From the NCBI RefSeq assembly GCF_050038885.1, contig NZ_CP143624.1, forward strand, positions 9,441,620 through 9,505,619: 64,000 nucleotides of DNA, given 5' to 3'. Positions 34,016 through 42,160 of this stretch are shown here, in pieces. The position numbers were made by a program, and so were the translations under genes. Under the pieces are notes generated by a model. It saw only the letters and a list, made by a program, of their open reading frames with translations, was not told where the DNA came from and ran no database searches. Origin of the DNA: Myxococcus flavus (lineage in GTDB: Bacteria; Myxococcota; Myxococcia; Myxococcales; Myxococcaceae). How positions within the stretch are numbered: position 1 is the first letter of the stretch; every line of letters begins with the position of its first letter.

Positions 34016-34951
34016 ATGTCCGACGCCACCCCACTCTCCCGTCTCACCGCCGCGCTCGACGCGGCCGTCTTCGGCCAGCAGCGCGTGCTGGCGGACCTGG
34101 TGACGGCCTTCCTCGCGCGGGGCCACGTCCTCCTGGAGGGCGTGCCCGGCGTGGCCAAGACGCTCACCGCGCGCAGCATGGCCGGCGCGCTGGGCCTGCG
34201 CTTCACGCGCATCCAGTTCACCCCGGACCTGATGCCCGCGGACATCCTGGGCACCAACGTCTTCCAGCCCCAGGACAACGCGTTCCGCCTGGTGAAGGGG
34301 CCCATCTTCACGGAGGTGGTGGTCGCGGACGAAATCAACCGCACCCCGCCCAAGACGCAGGCCGCGCTCCTGGAGGCCATGGAGGAGCGGCAGGTCACCA
34401 TCGACGGCGTGTCCCACGCGCTGCCGGCCCACTTCTTCGTCGTGGCCACGCAGAACCCGCTGGAGCTGGAGGGCACCTATCCGCTCCCCGAGGCCCAGCT
34501 GGACCGCTTCCTCATGCGCGTGCGCGTGGGCTACCCGGAAGCGGACGCGGAGACGACCATGCTCCGCGCCTTCCACCAGCGCGAGGGCAAGCCGGCCTCC
34601 ACCCAGCAGGTGCTGGATGCGCCCACGCTGATGGAGCTGCAGGCGCGCGCCGCTCGCGTGTCGTGCGACGACTCCATCCTCCAGTACGTGGTGGCGCTCG
34701 TCCGGGAGACGCGCGTGAATCCGCGGGTGCGCCTGGGCGCCAGCCCGCGCTCGGCCCAGGCCCTGCTCGCGGCCGCCAAGGCCCGCGCCGCGCTGATGGG
34801 CACCGACTTCGTCACCCCGGATGACGTGAAGGCGGTGACGTTCAGCGTCCTCAACCACCGCCTGCTCCTCAAGGCAGAGGCCGAGGTGGAAGGCATCACC
34901 GCGGACGATGTGCTGAAGCAGACGCTCGAGCGGGTACGAGTGCCCCGGTGA
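34016..34951 (+). CDS. MoxR-family AAA+ ATPase
   Basis: A 311-residue AAA+ ATPase of the MoxR class, chaperone-like enzymes that help assemble or activate partner complexes. Walker A (LEGVPGVAKTLTARSM), Walker B (EVVVADEINRTPPKTQAALLEAMEE), sensor 1 (VVATQNPLELEGTYPLPEAQLDRF) and the C-terminal lid (NPRVRLGASPRSAQALLAAAKARAALMG, FVTPDDVKAVTFSVLNHRL) are complete. The typical partner, a DUF58 protein with a vWA-like part, is encoded immediately downstream with a GTGA overlap (34948-34951). Confidence 0.95.
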   Translation: MSDATPLSRLTAALDAAVFGQQRVLADLVTAFLARGHVLLEGVPGVAKTLTARSMAGALGLRFTRIQFTPDLMPADILGTNVFQPQDNAFRLVKGPIFTEVVVADEINRTPPKTQAALLEAMEERQVTIDGVSHALPAHFFVVATQNPLELEGTYPLPEAQLDRFLMRVRVGYPEADAETTMLRAFHQREGKPASTQQVLDAPTLMELQARAARVSCDDSILQYVVALVRETRVNPRVRLGASPRSAQALLAAAKARAALMGTDFVTPDDVKAVTFSVLNHRLLLKAEAEVEGITADDVLKQTLERVRVPR

Positions 34952-36285
34952 GCGCCGGGCGCCCCGTCCCCACCGGCCTCGCCGTGGCGCTGCTGGCGGT
35001 GGGGCTCCTTCCCGCCGCGCTGGCGGTGGCCAGCCCCGCGTTCGGCTGGCTCGCGCTGGCGGCGGACGTGGCCGTGCTCACCCTCTGCGCGGTGGACTTC
35101 CTCCGGGCGCCCCGCGTGGAGGACGTGCGGGTGCGGCGGCGCGTGGAGCCCATCCTGTCCTCCGGCACCCGCAACCCGGTACACGTGGTGCTGGAGCGGG
35201 TGGACGCGGGCCCCAGCGCCCTGCACGTGGACGTCCGCGACGAGCCCCCGGTGGACATGGCCAGCAGCGGCCACCGCCAGTCCCTCACCGTGCCCGCGTC
35301 CGCGCCGTTCCACAGCGAGCTGACCTACTTCGTGACGCCGCCCTCGCGAGGCGATGCCCGCTTCGGAGACGTGCACCTGCGGCTGCTCGGGCCGCTGGGC
35401 CTGTGCGCGCGCCAGGTCCGCGTCCCCGCGGAGCAAGCCGTGAAGGTGTACCCGGACCTCACGGCGCTCACCCGCGAGGCGCTGGCGCTGGCGCGTGCCT
35501 CGGAGGCCCCCTCCGCGCGCACGCAGCGGCGCCGCGCCGCCGAGGGCCGGGAGTTCGAGTCGCTGCGCGAGTACCGCCCTGGCGACGACTACCGCCACAT
35601 CGACTGGAAGGCGTCCGCGCGCCACGCCCACACGCTGGTGCGGACGTGGCAGCCGGAGCGCCACCAGCCGGTGTTGCTGCTGCTGGACTGTGGACGGCAC
35701 ATGGCGGGCCGCATCCAGGAGCGGCGCAAGCTGGACCACGCGGTGGACGCGGCGCTGCGGCTCGCCCGCGTGGGGCTGGAGGCCGGGGACGTGGTGGGCG
35801 TGCTGGCCTTCGCCAGCGGCGTGCGGGCCTACCTGCCGCCGCGCAAGGGCCGCGAGCACCTGCGCCTCATCACCGAGTCCCTCTACCGCACCGAGGCCGC
35901 GCTCGAGGAGAGCGACTACGGCCGTGCCTTCGACTTCGCGTTCGCCCGGCAGACGCGGCGGGCCCTCGTCGTGCTCTTCACGGACCTGGTGGACCCGGAC
36001 GCCTCCGCCAGCCTCCTCACGCGCACGCTGGCGCTGCGCCCCCGGCACCTGCCCGTCGTCGCCTCGCTGCTCGACGAGGACGTGCAGGCCGCGGCGCAGG
36101 GCGTGCCCGTCGAGCCGCAGGACGCCTACGCGCGGCAGGCCGCGGCGCGGCTGGAGACCGAGTTCCGCCGCACCGCCACCACCCTGCGGGACGCGGGGGC
36201 GCTCGTCGTCCGGGCCCCCGCGCGGGCCTTCGGCGCCGCCACGCTCAATGCCTACCTGGACGTGAAGGCGCGCGGACAACTCTGA
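34948..36285 (+). CDS. DUF58 domain protein, MoxR partner
   Basis: A 445-residue protein: two N-terminal membrane helices (~8-50, GLAVALLAVGLLPAALAVA and WLALAADVAVLTLCAVDFL), a beta-rich extracytoplasmic-like region (VRVRRRVEPILSSGTRNPVHVVLE), then the DUF58 core with REYRPGDDYRHIDWKASARH, and a vWA-like domain (PVLLLLDCGRHMAGRIQER, VGVLAFASGVRAYLPPRKG, VVLFTDLVDPDAS). The MIDAS-like DxGxxM segment suggests metal binding. Start GTG coupled to moxR. Such MoxR-DUF58 pairs act on envelope proteins, but the client is unknown here. Confidence 0.93.
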   Translation: MSAGRPVPTGLAVALLAVGLLPAALAVASPAFGWLALAADVAVLTLCAVDFLRAPRVEDVRVRRRVEPILSSGTRNPVHVVLERVDAGPSALHVDVRDEPPVDMASSGHRQSLTVPASAPFHSELTYFVTPPSRGDARFGDVHLRLLGPLGLCARQVRVPAEQAVKVYPDLTALTREALALARASEAPSARTQRRRAAEGREFESLREYRPGDDYRHIDWKASARHAHTLVRTWQPERHQPVLLLLDCGRHMAGRIQERRKLDHAVDAALRLARVGLEAGDVVGVLAFASGVRAYLPPRKGREHLRLITESLYRTEAALEESDYGRAFDFAFARQTRRALVVLFTDLVDPDASASLLTRTLALRPRHLPVVASLLDEDVQAAAQGVPVEPQDAYARQAAARLETEFRRTATTLRDAGALVVRAPARAFGAATLNAYLDVKARGQL

Positions 36286-36375
36286 GCCTCTGCGTCAAGT
36301 CCAGCGGAAAGTTTGTACGCAGTGTGCAGGCCCCCTGTTTCGGCGCCGCTCGCGAAGAAGCGTGCCAAACGCGCG

Positions 36376-36395
36376 GAGGCCGAGTTTTCGGCCTC
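36376..36395 (+). terminator. Hairpin after the MoxR-DUF58 operon
   Basis: GAGGCCGA/TCGGCCTC (36376-36383 with 36388-36395), loop GTTT, mismatch-free; it lies 90 bases after the DUF58 stop in the 200-base gap before the helicase gene. The rest of the gap shows no gene. Confidence 0.5.
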
Positions 36396-36485
36396 GGACA
36401 CGACCCCCTTTACAGATAGGCCCGCGTCAACAAAATGGCCCGTCCTCGCCCGCCGTGACGGTGGGCGACCTCGAAAACACCACGG

Positions 36486-39251
36486 ATGGAGACGGTCTTG
36501 GCGGAGGTCGCGAGGGGATTCAGGGTGGAGGTCGAGGCGGACGCTACGGCGGCCGTGGCGGCACGGATGGAGTCCAACGCCGCGGCGGCGACGCCCGAGT
36601 TGACGCCCTTCCACGAGCGGCTGCTGGCCGAGGAGCTGCTGGCCCGCAGTGGAGACACGCAGCAACGGTTGGCAGGCGCGCTGTCGGAAGCGAAGGTGGA
36701 CCTCAACCCGCACCAGGTCGAGGGCGCCATGTTCGCGCTCGACTCGCTGTCGCGCGGCGGCTGCATGCTGGGCGACGAGGTGGGCCTGGGGAAGACCATC
36801 GAGGCAGGGCTCGTCATCGCCCAGCTGATGGCCGAGGGGAAGTCGCGCATCCTCATCATGGCGCCCGCCACGCTGCGCGCGCAGTGGAACAGCGAGCTGC
36901 GGGAGAAGTTCGACCTGGACAGCGTCATGGTGGACGGCCGCACCGTGCGCGCCACCGGCAACTGCTTCGACCAGCCCTTCCCCGTCATCTGCTCGCACCC
37001 CTTCGCGGCCAACAAGGCGCACCTGGCGGCGGAGATTCCCTGGGACCTCATCGTCATCGACGAAGCCCACCGCCTGCGCAACGCGCACCGGCCCAACAAC
37101 AAGATGGGCCAGGCGCTGAAGGCGGCCCTGGCCGGCAAGCCCAAGCTGCTGCTCACCGCCACCCCGCTCCAGAACGACCTGATGGAGCTGTTTGGCCTGA
37201 TGTCGCTGCTGGACGAGCAGATCCTCGGGCCCGAGCACGCCTTCCGCAGCCGCTACCGGGTGGACGAGGCCGGCGGCATGCCCGAAGCCGCCGCCATCGA
37301 GCTGAAGGAGCGGCTGGCCCCCGTGGTGCAGCGCACCCTGCGCCGGCAGGTGCGCGAGTACGTCCGCTACACCAACCGCCGCTCCATCGTGGAGGACTTC
37401 ACCCCCTCCCCCGAGGAGCACGACCTCTACGAGAAGGTCAGCGAGTACCTCCAGCGCTCCGAGGTGGCGGCGATCGAGCCCGGCAAGAAGACGCTGCTGA
37501 CGCTCTGCTACCGCAAGCTGCTGGCGTCCTCCACCTACGCCATCGCCCCCACCCTGCGCCGGCTGTCGGACAACCTGGAGAAGCGACTCCAGGCGGCGAA
37601 GCTGGGCCAGCAGGCCCTGGCGATGTTCGAGCCCGAGGAGGCCAAGCAGTACGTCGAGGAGGGCGAGGAGTGGTCGGATGATCCGGCCAAGGCGCCCAAC
37701 ATCCGCGTCCTGGAGCAGGAGGTCTGGGAGCTGCGCCAGTACGCGGACCTGGCGGACTCCATCAAGGTCAACGCCAAGGGCGAGGCGCTCAAGCGCGGCC
37801 TGGACCGCACCTTCGCGGTGATGAAGTCGCACGGGTGGCCGGTGAAGGCGCTCATCTTCACCGAGTCCAAGCGCACGCAGCAGTACCTCTTCAACCTGCT
37901 GTCGGAGAGCGGCTACCAGGGGAAGATTTCGCTGCTGTCCGGCGACGCGAGCACGCCCGAGGACCGGCGCGCGCTGGTGGAGGAGTTCCGCAACCGCACC
38001 CAGATTCTCATCTGCACCGAGGCGGGCGCCGAAGGCCTCAACCTCCAGTTCTGCAACCTGGTGGTGAACTACGACCTGCCCTGGAACCCGCAGCGCGTGG
38101 AGCAGCGCATCGGCCGCTGCCACCGCTACGGCCAGCAGCGGGACGTGCTGGTCATCAACTTCCTCAACCGGAGCAACGCGGCGGACGCCCGCCTCTTCGA
38201 GCTGCTGGAGAAGAAGCTGAACCTCTTCGACGGCGTGTTCGGCGCGTCCGACGAAATCCTGGGCGCGCTGGAGAGCGGCGTCGACTTCGAGCGGCGCGTG
38301 CTGGACATCTACCAGTCCTGCCGCAAGCCGGAGGACATCAACGCCGCCTTCGACAAGCTGCGCGAGGAGCTGGAGGGCCGCATCAACCAGCGCATGACGC
38401 AGATGCGCTCGGTGGTGCTGGAGCGCTTCGACGGCGACGTGCGCCGGCGGCTGCGCGGGCAGAACGAGCAGACGAAGGAGGTGCTCGCCAAGCGCCAGCA
38501 GGAGGCGCGCGCGCTCACCGCCTCCGTGCTGGGCAGCCGCACCGCGGGACGCCTGGAGGTGGCCAAGGCCGCCTACGCCGTCAAGGAGCGCACCCAGGAC
38601 GCGGTGAGCTATCTGCAGCTGGACGCGTCCGGGCTGCCGTCGCGCCTGGCCCGCCTGGCCGGCAGCGAGGGCTGGTGGTTCGCCTACAAGTTCGAGACGA
38701 CGGGCCTCAAGCCGGAGGAGAAGCTGGCGCACCTCGTCCTCGTGCGCGACCGGGACGGCGGCTTCCGGGCGCTGCCCCTGGCGGACGGGGCGCACTTCGT
38801 GAAGCTGGCGGCGAAGCCGGAGCGGCGGCGTCAGCCCGCCCCGGTGTCCGTGCAGCTCATGCAGGAGCAGGCGCTGATGGCGGCGAAGGACGAAATCGTC
38901 CGGGCCGCGGAGCGTCGCAATGCCCTGGAGCTGGACAAGGCCAAGGAGCGCGCGGACCGCTACGTCGAGGACTGCCTCATGGAGTCGCGCGAAGCGGTGG
39001 AGGCGGCGCGGCAGACGTGGATTGAAGCCCGCAAGCAGGTGGGCCTGGCCGAGGACATCGCCGAAAAGGCGAAGGCCCGCGCGCACTCGGACCGGATGGA
39101 GCGCGAGTACCGCCGCAGGCTGTCCTCGCTCCGCAACGAGGAGGAGAAGCGCTACGCCGCCAAGGACCGGCAGCTCGCGGAGCTGGCCAACAAGGCGAAG
39201 GTGACGGAGAAGCGCTCCCTCATCGCCTCCGCCTACTTCTGGCTGTCGTAG
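36486..39251 (+). CDS. SNF2/RapA-type helicase (DEAD/DEAH superfamily 2)
   Basis: A 921-residue ATPase. Helicase motifs are complete: I (LGDEVGLGKTIEAG, Lys103), Ia (MAPATLRAQW), II (LIVIDEAHRLRN), III (LLLTATPLQND), IV (ALIFTESKRTQQYLFNLL), V (ICTEAGAEGLNLQFCNLVVNYDLPWNP) and VI (RVEQRIGRCHRYGQQ). The LGDEVGLGKTIEAG form is shared by RapA/HepA and related SNF2 proteins. The C-terminal ~300 residues are charged coiled coil (RRRLRGQNEQTKEVLAKRQQEA, KAKARAHSDRMEREYRRRL). It could free stalled RNA polymerase like RapA, or be an isolated relative of the DISARM DrmD helicase; no defence genes are adjacent. The ATG lacks a clear ribosome site; ATG 36567 is another candidate. Confidence 0.92.
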   Translation: METVLAEVARGFRVEVEADATAAVAARMESNAAAATPELTPFHERLLAEELLARSGDTQQRLAGALSEAKVDLNPHQVEGAMFALDSLSRGGCMLGDEVGLGKTIEAGLVIAQLMAEGKSRILIMAPATLRAQWNSELREKFDLDSVMVDGRTVRATGNCFDQPFPVICSHPFAANKAHLAAEIPWDLIVIDEAHRLRNAHRPNNKMGQALKAALAGKPKLLLTATPLQNDLMELFGLMSLLDEQILGPEHAFRSRYRVDEAGGMPEAAAIELKERLAPVVQRTLRRQVREYVRYTNRRSIVEDFTPSPEEHDLYEKVSEYLQRSEVAAIEPGKKTLLTLCYRKLLASSTYAIAPTLRRLSDNLEKRLQAAKLGQQALAMFEPEEAKQYVEEGEEWSDDPAKAPNIRVLEQEVWELRQYADLADSIKVNAKGEALKRGLDRTFAVMKSHGWPVKALIFTESKRTQQYLFNLLSESGYQGKISLLSGDASTPEDRRALVEEFRNRTQILICTEAGAEGLNLQFCNLVVNYDLPWNPQRVEQRIGRCHRYGQQRDVLVINFLNRSNAADARLFELLEKKLNLFDGVFGASDEILGALESGVDFERRVLDIYQSCRKPEDINAAFDKLREELEGRINQRMTQMRSVVLERFDGDVRRRLRGQNEQTKEVLAKRQQEARALTASVLGSRTAGRLEVAKAAYAVKERTQDAVSYLQLDASGLPSRLARLAGSEGWWFAYKFETTGLKPEEKLAHLVLVRDRDGGFRALPLADGAHFVKLAAKPERRRQPAPVSVQLMQEQALMAAKDEIVRAAERRNALELDKAKERADRYVEDCLMESREAVEAARQTWIEARKQVGLAEDIAEKAKARAHSDRMEREYRRRLSSLRNEEEKRYAAKDRQLAELANKAKVTEKRSLIASAYFWLS

Positions 39252-39601
39252 TCCGCGGGGCGCAGACGCACCCACGTCGCGCCCCAGCCACCGTCCCCCT
39301 CGCCCGCGGCGCGGAACGACTCCACCTCCGGAAGCCTGGGGAGCAGTGACTGCACGGTGCGCCGCAGCGCGCCCGTGCCCTTGCCGTGGATGATGCGCAC
39401 GTCCAGCACGCCCTTCTGACGGCAGGCCCAGAGGTACTCGACGACGAGGTCCTTCACCTCGCTCGGGTGGAAGAGGTGCAGGTCCAGGTTCCCGTCGATG
39501 GGAATTTCTACAGCCTCGTCCTCCGACGGAGGCGGCTCCGGCCCCTCGGGCGGAAGCGGCGGCTCACTGGCGCTGAGGCTGGGCAGGCGCTTTCGGCCCA
39601 C
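39233..39601 (-). CDS. Smr domain protein
   Basis: A 122-residue protein. A ~35-residue Pro/Glu-rich start precedes the Smr domain with its hallmark residues: LDLHLFHPSEVKDLVVEYL (LDLH motif) and VRIIHGKGTGALR (HGxGxG). Smr domains nick or cleave nucleic acid; single-domain versions in bacteria are linked to RNA/ribosome quality control or DNA recombination. The GTG at 39599-39601 has GGAG upstream and is preferred over the ATG 16 codons earlier. Its last 19 bases overlap the end of the convergent helicase gene. Confidence 0.9.
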   Translation of the reverse strand: MGRKRLPSLSASEPPLPPEGPEPPPSEDEAVEIPIDGNLDLHLFHPSEVKDLVVEYLWACRQKGVLDVRIIHGKGTGALRRTVQSLLPRLPEVESFRAAGEGDGGWGATWVRLRPADYDSQK

Positions 39602-39815
39602 GCTCCCACTCCTCCCGCTCCTTCGCCGCCTGAAGGCGGCGGCGCTCACGAGCGGCCTTGAACCGCTCCGTCAGCGAGGTGACCTCACTCTTCAGCGCGG
39701 AGAAGTTCTCGGACACGCTGCCGGGGTCACCAGGCGCTCGCACGGCCGCCTGCCCGCCGGCACCTCCCGCGGACATCAACTGGACCAGCAGTGCTGCCAT
39801 CGAAATGGCTGTCAT
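39564..39815 (-). CDS. Small protein with hydrophobic start and basic coiled coil
   Basis: An 83-residue candidate: short hydrophobic N-terminus (MTAISMAALLVQLMSAGG), then a helix-prone segment SENFSALKSEVTSLTERFKAARERRR ending in a basic, Gln-rich tail. It overlaps the Smr start by 38 bases on the same strand. Codon third-position bias across this stretch is that of the neighbours. No ribosome site is strong and no family is recognised; a longer open frame upstream (to 40193) is the shadow of the DUF72 gene. Confidence 0.55.
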   Translation of the reverse strand: MTAISMAALLVQLMSAGGAGGQAAVRAPGDPGSVSENFSALKSEVTSLTERFKAARERRRLQAAKEREEWERGPKAPAQPQRQ

Positions 39816-39859
39816 GGCCGCACAGGTAAGCAAGACTCGTGCACAGAGGCAAGGGGGGC

Positions 39860-40915
39860 TCAGGAGGAAGCGGCCTGGCGCTCGGCCTCTTCCTTCCTGC
39901 CCAGCACGATGCGCTCCGCCAGCTTGACGGCGGAAAGGGGCGCGCTGCCCTCGGCCTTGTTGTTGATGGTGATGAACGCGGGCTTGTCCCGGCGGAGCGC
40001 CGCCAGGCACACCCGGGCGAGCACGTCCCGCGTGGGCACGTCCTCGTCCACCAGCTGGTTGAACGGGGCGTAGCGCGCGCGGGCCTCCTCGTAGCCCAGG
40101 TCCGGCGGCAGCATCCACCGCACCACCAGCGCGCGGGACTCGAAGGCGCGGGTGAGCCTCGCCTGACGCCCCACGGGCGGCATGTGCGCCCACGCCGCCA
40201 GCACCGGGACGACGCCCACGTCGGCCAGCGCCTGGGCGAGCCCCTCTGTCAGCAACTCCTCGTTGCGCAGCTCCACCGCGTACAGGGGCCCCTTGGGCAG
40301 CGCGGTGAAGAAGGCGTGCAGCCGCTCCACGAAGCGCGCGGGCCCGCCGAGCGCCTGCGGGTCCTGCGGCGGGAACTGGAACACCAGCGGGCCAGCCTTC
40401 TCGCCCAGGCCCTCCACGAAGGGGGCCACCACCGCGTCCGTCGCGTAGGCCGCGTGGAGGAAGCGCTCATTGGCCTGCCCCCGCTGTGCGCCATAGCGCT
40501 CGTGGAGCGGGAAGCGCGCCAGCGTGCACACCTCGTGGGCCTTCACCAGGAAGCGGAACGTGTCCGGCACCTGCGTGGCGTACTCGGCGAAGGCGCTGGC
40601 GGAGATGGGGCCGTAGAAGGTCCGGTCGATGCCCACCGTGCGCAGCACCGGGTGGTGCGCGTACGCGGCCAGCCCCTCGCGCGCCAGCTGCGACGCGGCG
40701 GCCTCATGGTCGTAGACGATGCCGGCCCAGCCCGGGAAGGTCCACGAGGAGGTGCCCAGGAAGATGCCCGTCGGCAGCTCCCGGCCCAGGGTGGCCAACG
40801 CATCGGACACCGCCGCCGGCCCCACCGGCTGCGCGCCCTTGCGCGCCTTGGCGGGAGGCGCCACCGCGGCGCCGGTGAAGAGGTCGAGCTGTGCAGGGCC
40901 TCGCTCCTGAGGCAT
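39860..40915 (-). CDS. DUF72 family protein
   Basis: A 351-residue TIM-barrel protein of the DUF72 (YecE-like) family, function unsettled. Motifs: IFLGTSSWTFPGWAGIVYD, VGIDRTFYGPISASAFAEYA (family signature), FLVKAHEVCTL, GPLVFQFPPQ, LYAVELRNEELL and the C-terminal FITINNKAEGSAPLSAVKLAE, which matches the highly conserved NNKxxGxAp end. An N-terminal ~45-residue extension contains QLDLFTG, also common in this family. ATG 40913-40915 has AGGAG 7 bases upstream. It lies 168 bases after the lipid kinase gene. Confidence 0.92.
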   Translation of the reverse strand: MPQERGPAQLDLFTGAAVAPPAKARKGAQPVGPAAVSDALATLGRELPTGIFLGTSSWTFPGWAGIVYDHEAAASQLAREGLAAYAHHPVLRTVGIDRTFYGPISASAFAEYATQVPDTFRFLVKAHEVCTLARFPLHERYGAQRGQANERFLHAAYATDAVVAPFVEGLGEKAGPLVFQFPPQDPQALGGPARFVERLHAFFTALPKGPLYAVELRNEELLTEGLAQALADVGVVPVLAAWAHMPPVGRQARLTRAFESRALVVRWMLPPDLGYEEARARYAPFNQLVDEDVPTRDVLARVCLAALRRDKPAFITINNKAEGSAPLSAVKLAERIVLGRKEEAERQAASS

Positions 40916-41083
40916 GGCGCGTCTCCTGGGCCAGAAGGCACCGCGGGCACGGTGCCGTGCGTCCAGCACAGGTAACGCCGGACGCCACCGGATGCAGGAG
41001 GTTGCCCCAGTCCAGCCCCACTTCCCAAGTGCCATGTCGCCCAGCATGCAGCCGGGCGACACTTCGCGGCCCCAGCGGCGCCG

Positions 41084-42007
41084 CTACACCTTGAGGCGGA
41101 TGGCCCCCGGCAGCAGCGTCATGGTGCACGGGAGCCGGCCCGGCGTCTCACCGTCCACGTCCAGGAACACGTCGCCGCCCTCCACGGGCTCGGCGCGCAG
41201 GGTGCGGCAGCGCAGCCGGCGCGTGCCCTTCCAGTTCACGTGCGAGCCGTTGTAGACGCCCTTCGACTTGAGGACGAAGTCGCTCAGGCCGTAGCCGGAC
41301 CAGATGGTGACGTCGAAGAGCCCGTCATGGGTGACGGCGTCCGGCGCGACGAACATGCCGCTGCCGAAGTAACGGCCGTTCGCCACCGCCACCGCGGTGA
41401 CGCCCACCACCTCTTCCGGGCCGCCGTCCACCGACAGCCGCACCTGCCGCTCGCTGTACTTCACCAGGCCCTTCAGCGTGCCCCACATGAAGCTCAGGTG
41501 ACCGCCCATGGCCTTGCTGCTGCGGTTGACCTCCTGGGCCACCACCGCGCTCACGCCGAACGAGGCGATGTTGGCGAAGTAGCGCGTGGCGGGCTGGCCG
41601 TCGTTGTCCACGAAGTCCAGCCGGCCCACGTCGAAGGGCTCCGTCGCGTCCGAGCGCAGCCGCTCCAGCGAGGACGCCAGCTCCAGATCCCACCCGAAGG
41701 TCCGCCGGAAGTCGCCGCCCGTCCCGCGGGGAATCAGCCCCAGCGCCGCGTTCGGGTTGAGCGCCTGGCCGTCCTCGAAGAAGCCGTTGGTGACCTCGTT
41801 GAGCGTGCCGTCTCCGCCCACCGCGACGATGCACTCGTAGCCATCCCGCAGCGCCTGGCGGGTGATGCGCGCCGCGTCCATCCCGCCCTGGGTGAAGCCG
41901 TGGCCGAAGTCCCCCAGCGCCTTGCCCACCTGCGCGGAGATTTCGGCCCAGCGCTTTCCCGTCTGGCCATTGGCGCTGCGCGGATTGACCACGAGGAACG
42001 TCTTCAT
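41084..42007 (-). CDS. Diacylglycerol kinase-family lipid kinase
   Basis: A 307-residue protein of the DagK/YegS lipid kinase family. The N-terminal VVNPRSANGQTGKRW and the ATP-binding GGDGTLNEVTNGFF (VAVGGDGT) are intact, with LGLIPRGTGGDFRRTF and the C-terminal beta domain (GRYFGSGMFVAPDAVTHDG, LFDVTIW, DGETPGRLP). Expected reaction: ATP-dependent phosphorylation of diacylglycerol or a related lipid, feeding phospholipid turnover. ATG start at 42005-42007 follows a purine-rich GGGAGGGG stretch. Confidence 0.93.
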   Translation of the reverse strand: MKTFLVVNPRSANGQTGKRWAEISAQVGKALGDFGHGFTQGGMDAARITRQALRDGYECIVAVGGDGTLNEVTNGFFEDGQALNPNAALGLIPRGTGGDFRRTFGWDLELASSLERLRSDATEPFDVGRLDFVDNDGQPATRYFANIASFGVSAVVAQEVNRSSKAMGGHLSFMWGTLKGLVKYSERQVRLSVDGGPEEVVGVTAVAVANGRYFGSGMFVAPDAVTHDGLFDVTIWSGYGLSDFVLKSKGVYNGSHVNWKGTRRLRCRTLRAEPVEGGDVFLDVDGETPGRLPCTMTLLPGAIRLKV

Positions 42008-42100
42008 CTGGCCCTACCCCTCCCTGTGCCCTCCCTGTTTACGCGGTTGCGCGCTGGCACTCCACTCCGCGCCCTCGCGCAGGGCACGGCGGGACCGCTG

Positions 42101-42123
42101 CCACCCCGCGTCAAAAGGGGTGG
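42101..42123 (-). terminator. Hairpin after aspS
   Basis: CCACCCC/GGGGTGG (42101-42107 with 42117-42123), 9-base loop containing TTTT on the minus strand, 38 bases after the aspS stop and upstream of the lipid kinase gene. Confidence 0.5.
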
Positions 42124-42160
42124 CGCGGCGGCGCGCGGGTGAGGGCTCGCGCCCGACGGA

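Noticed and set aside
36435..36458. A 7-codon leader (MARPRPP) before the helicase gene
   Set aside because: No ribosome site and so short that chance explains it.
36252..39275. A 1007-codon minus-strand open frame under the helicase gene
   Set aside because: Shadow of the helicase with unbiased, repetitive Leu/Arg/Gln/His composition.
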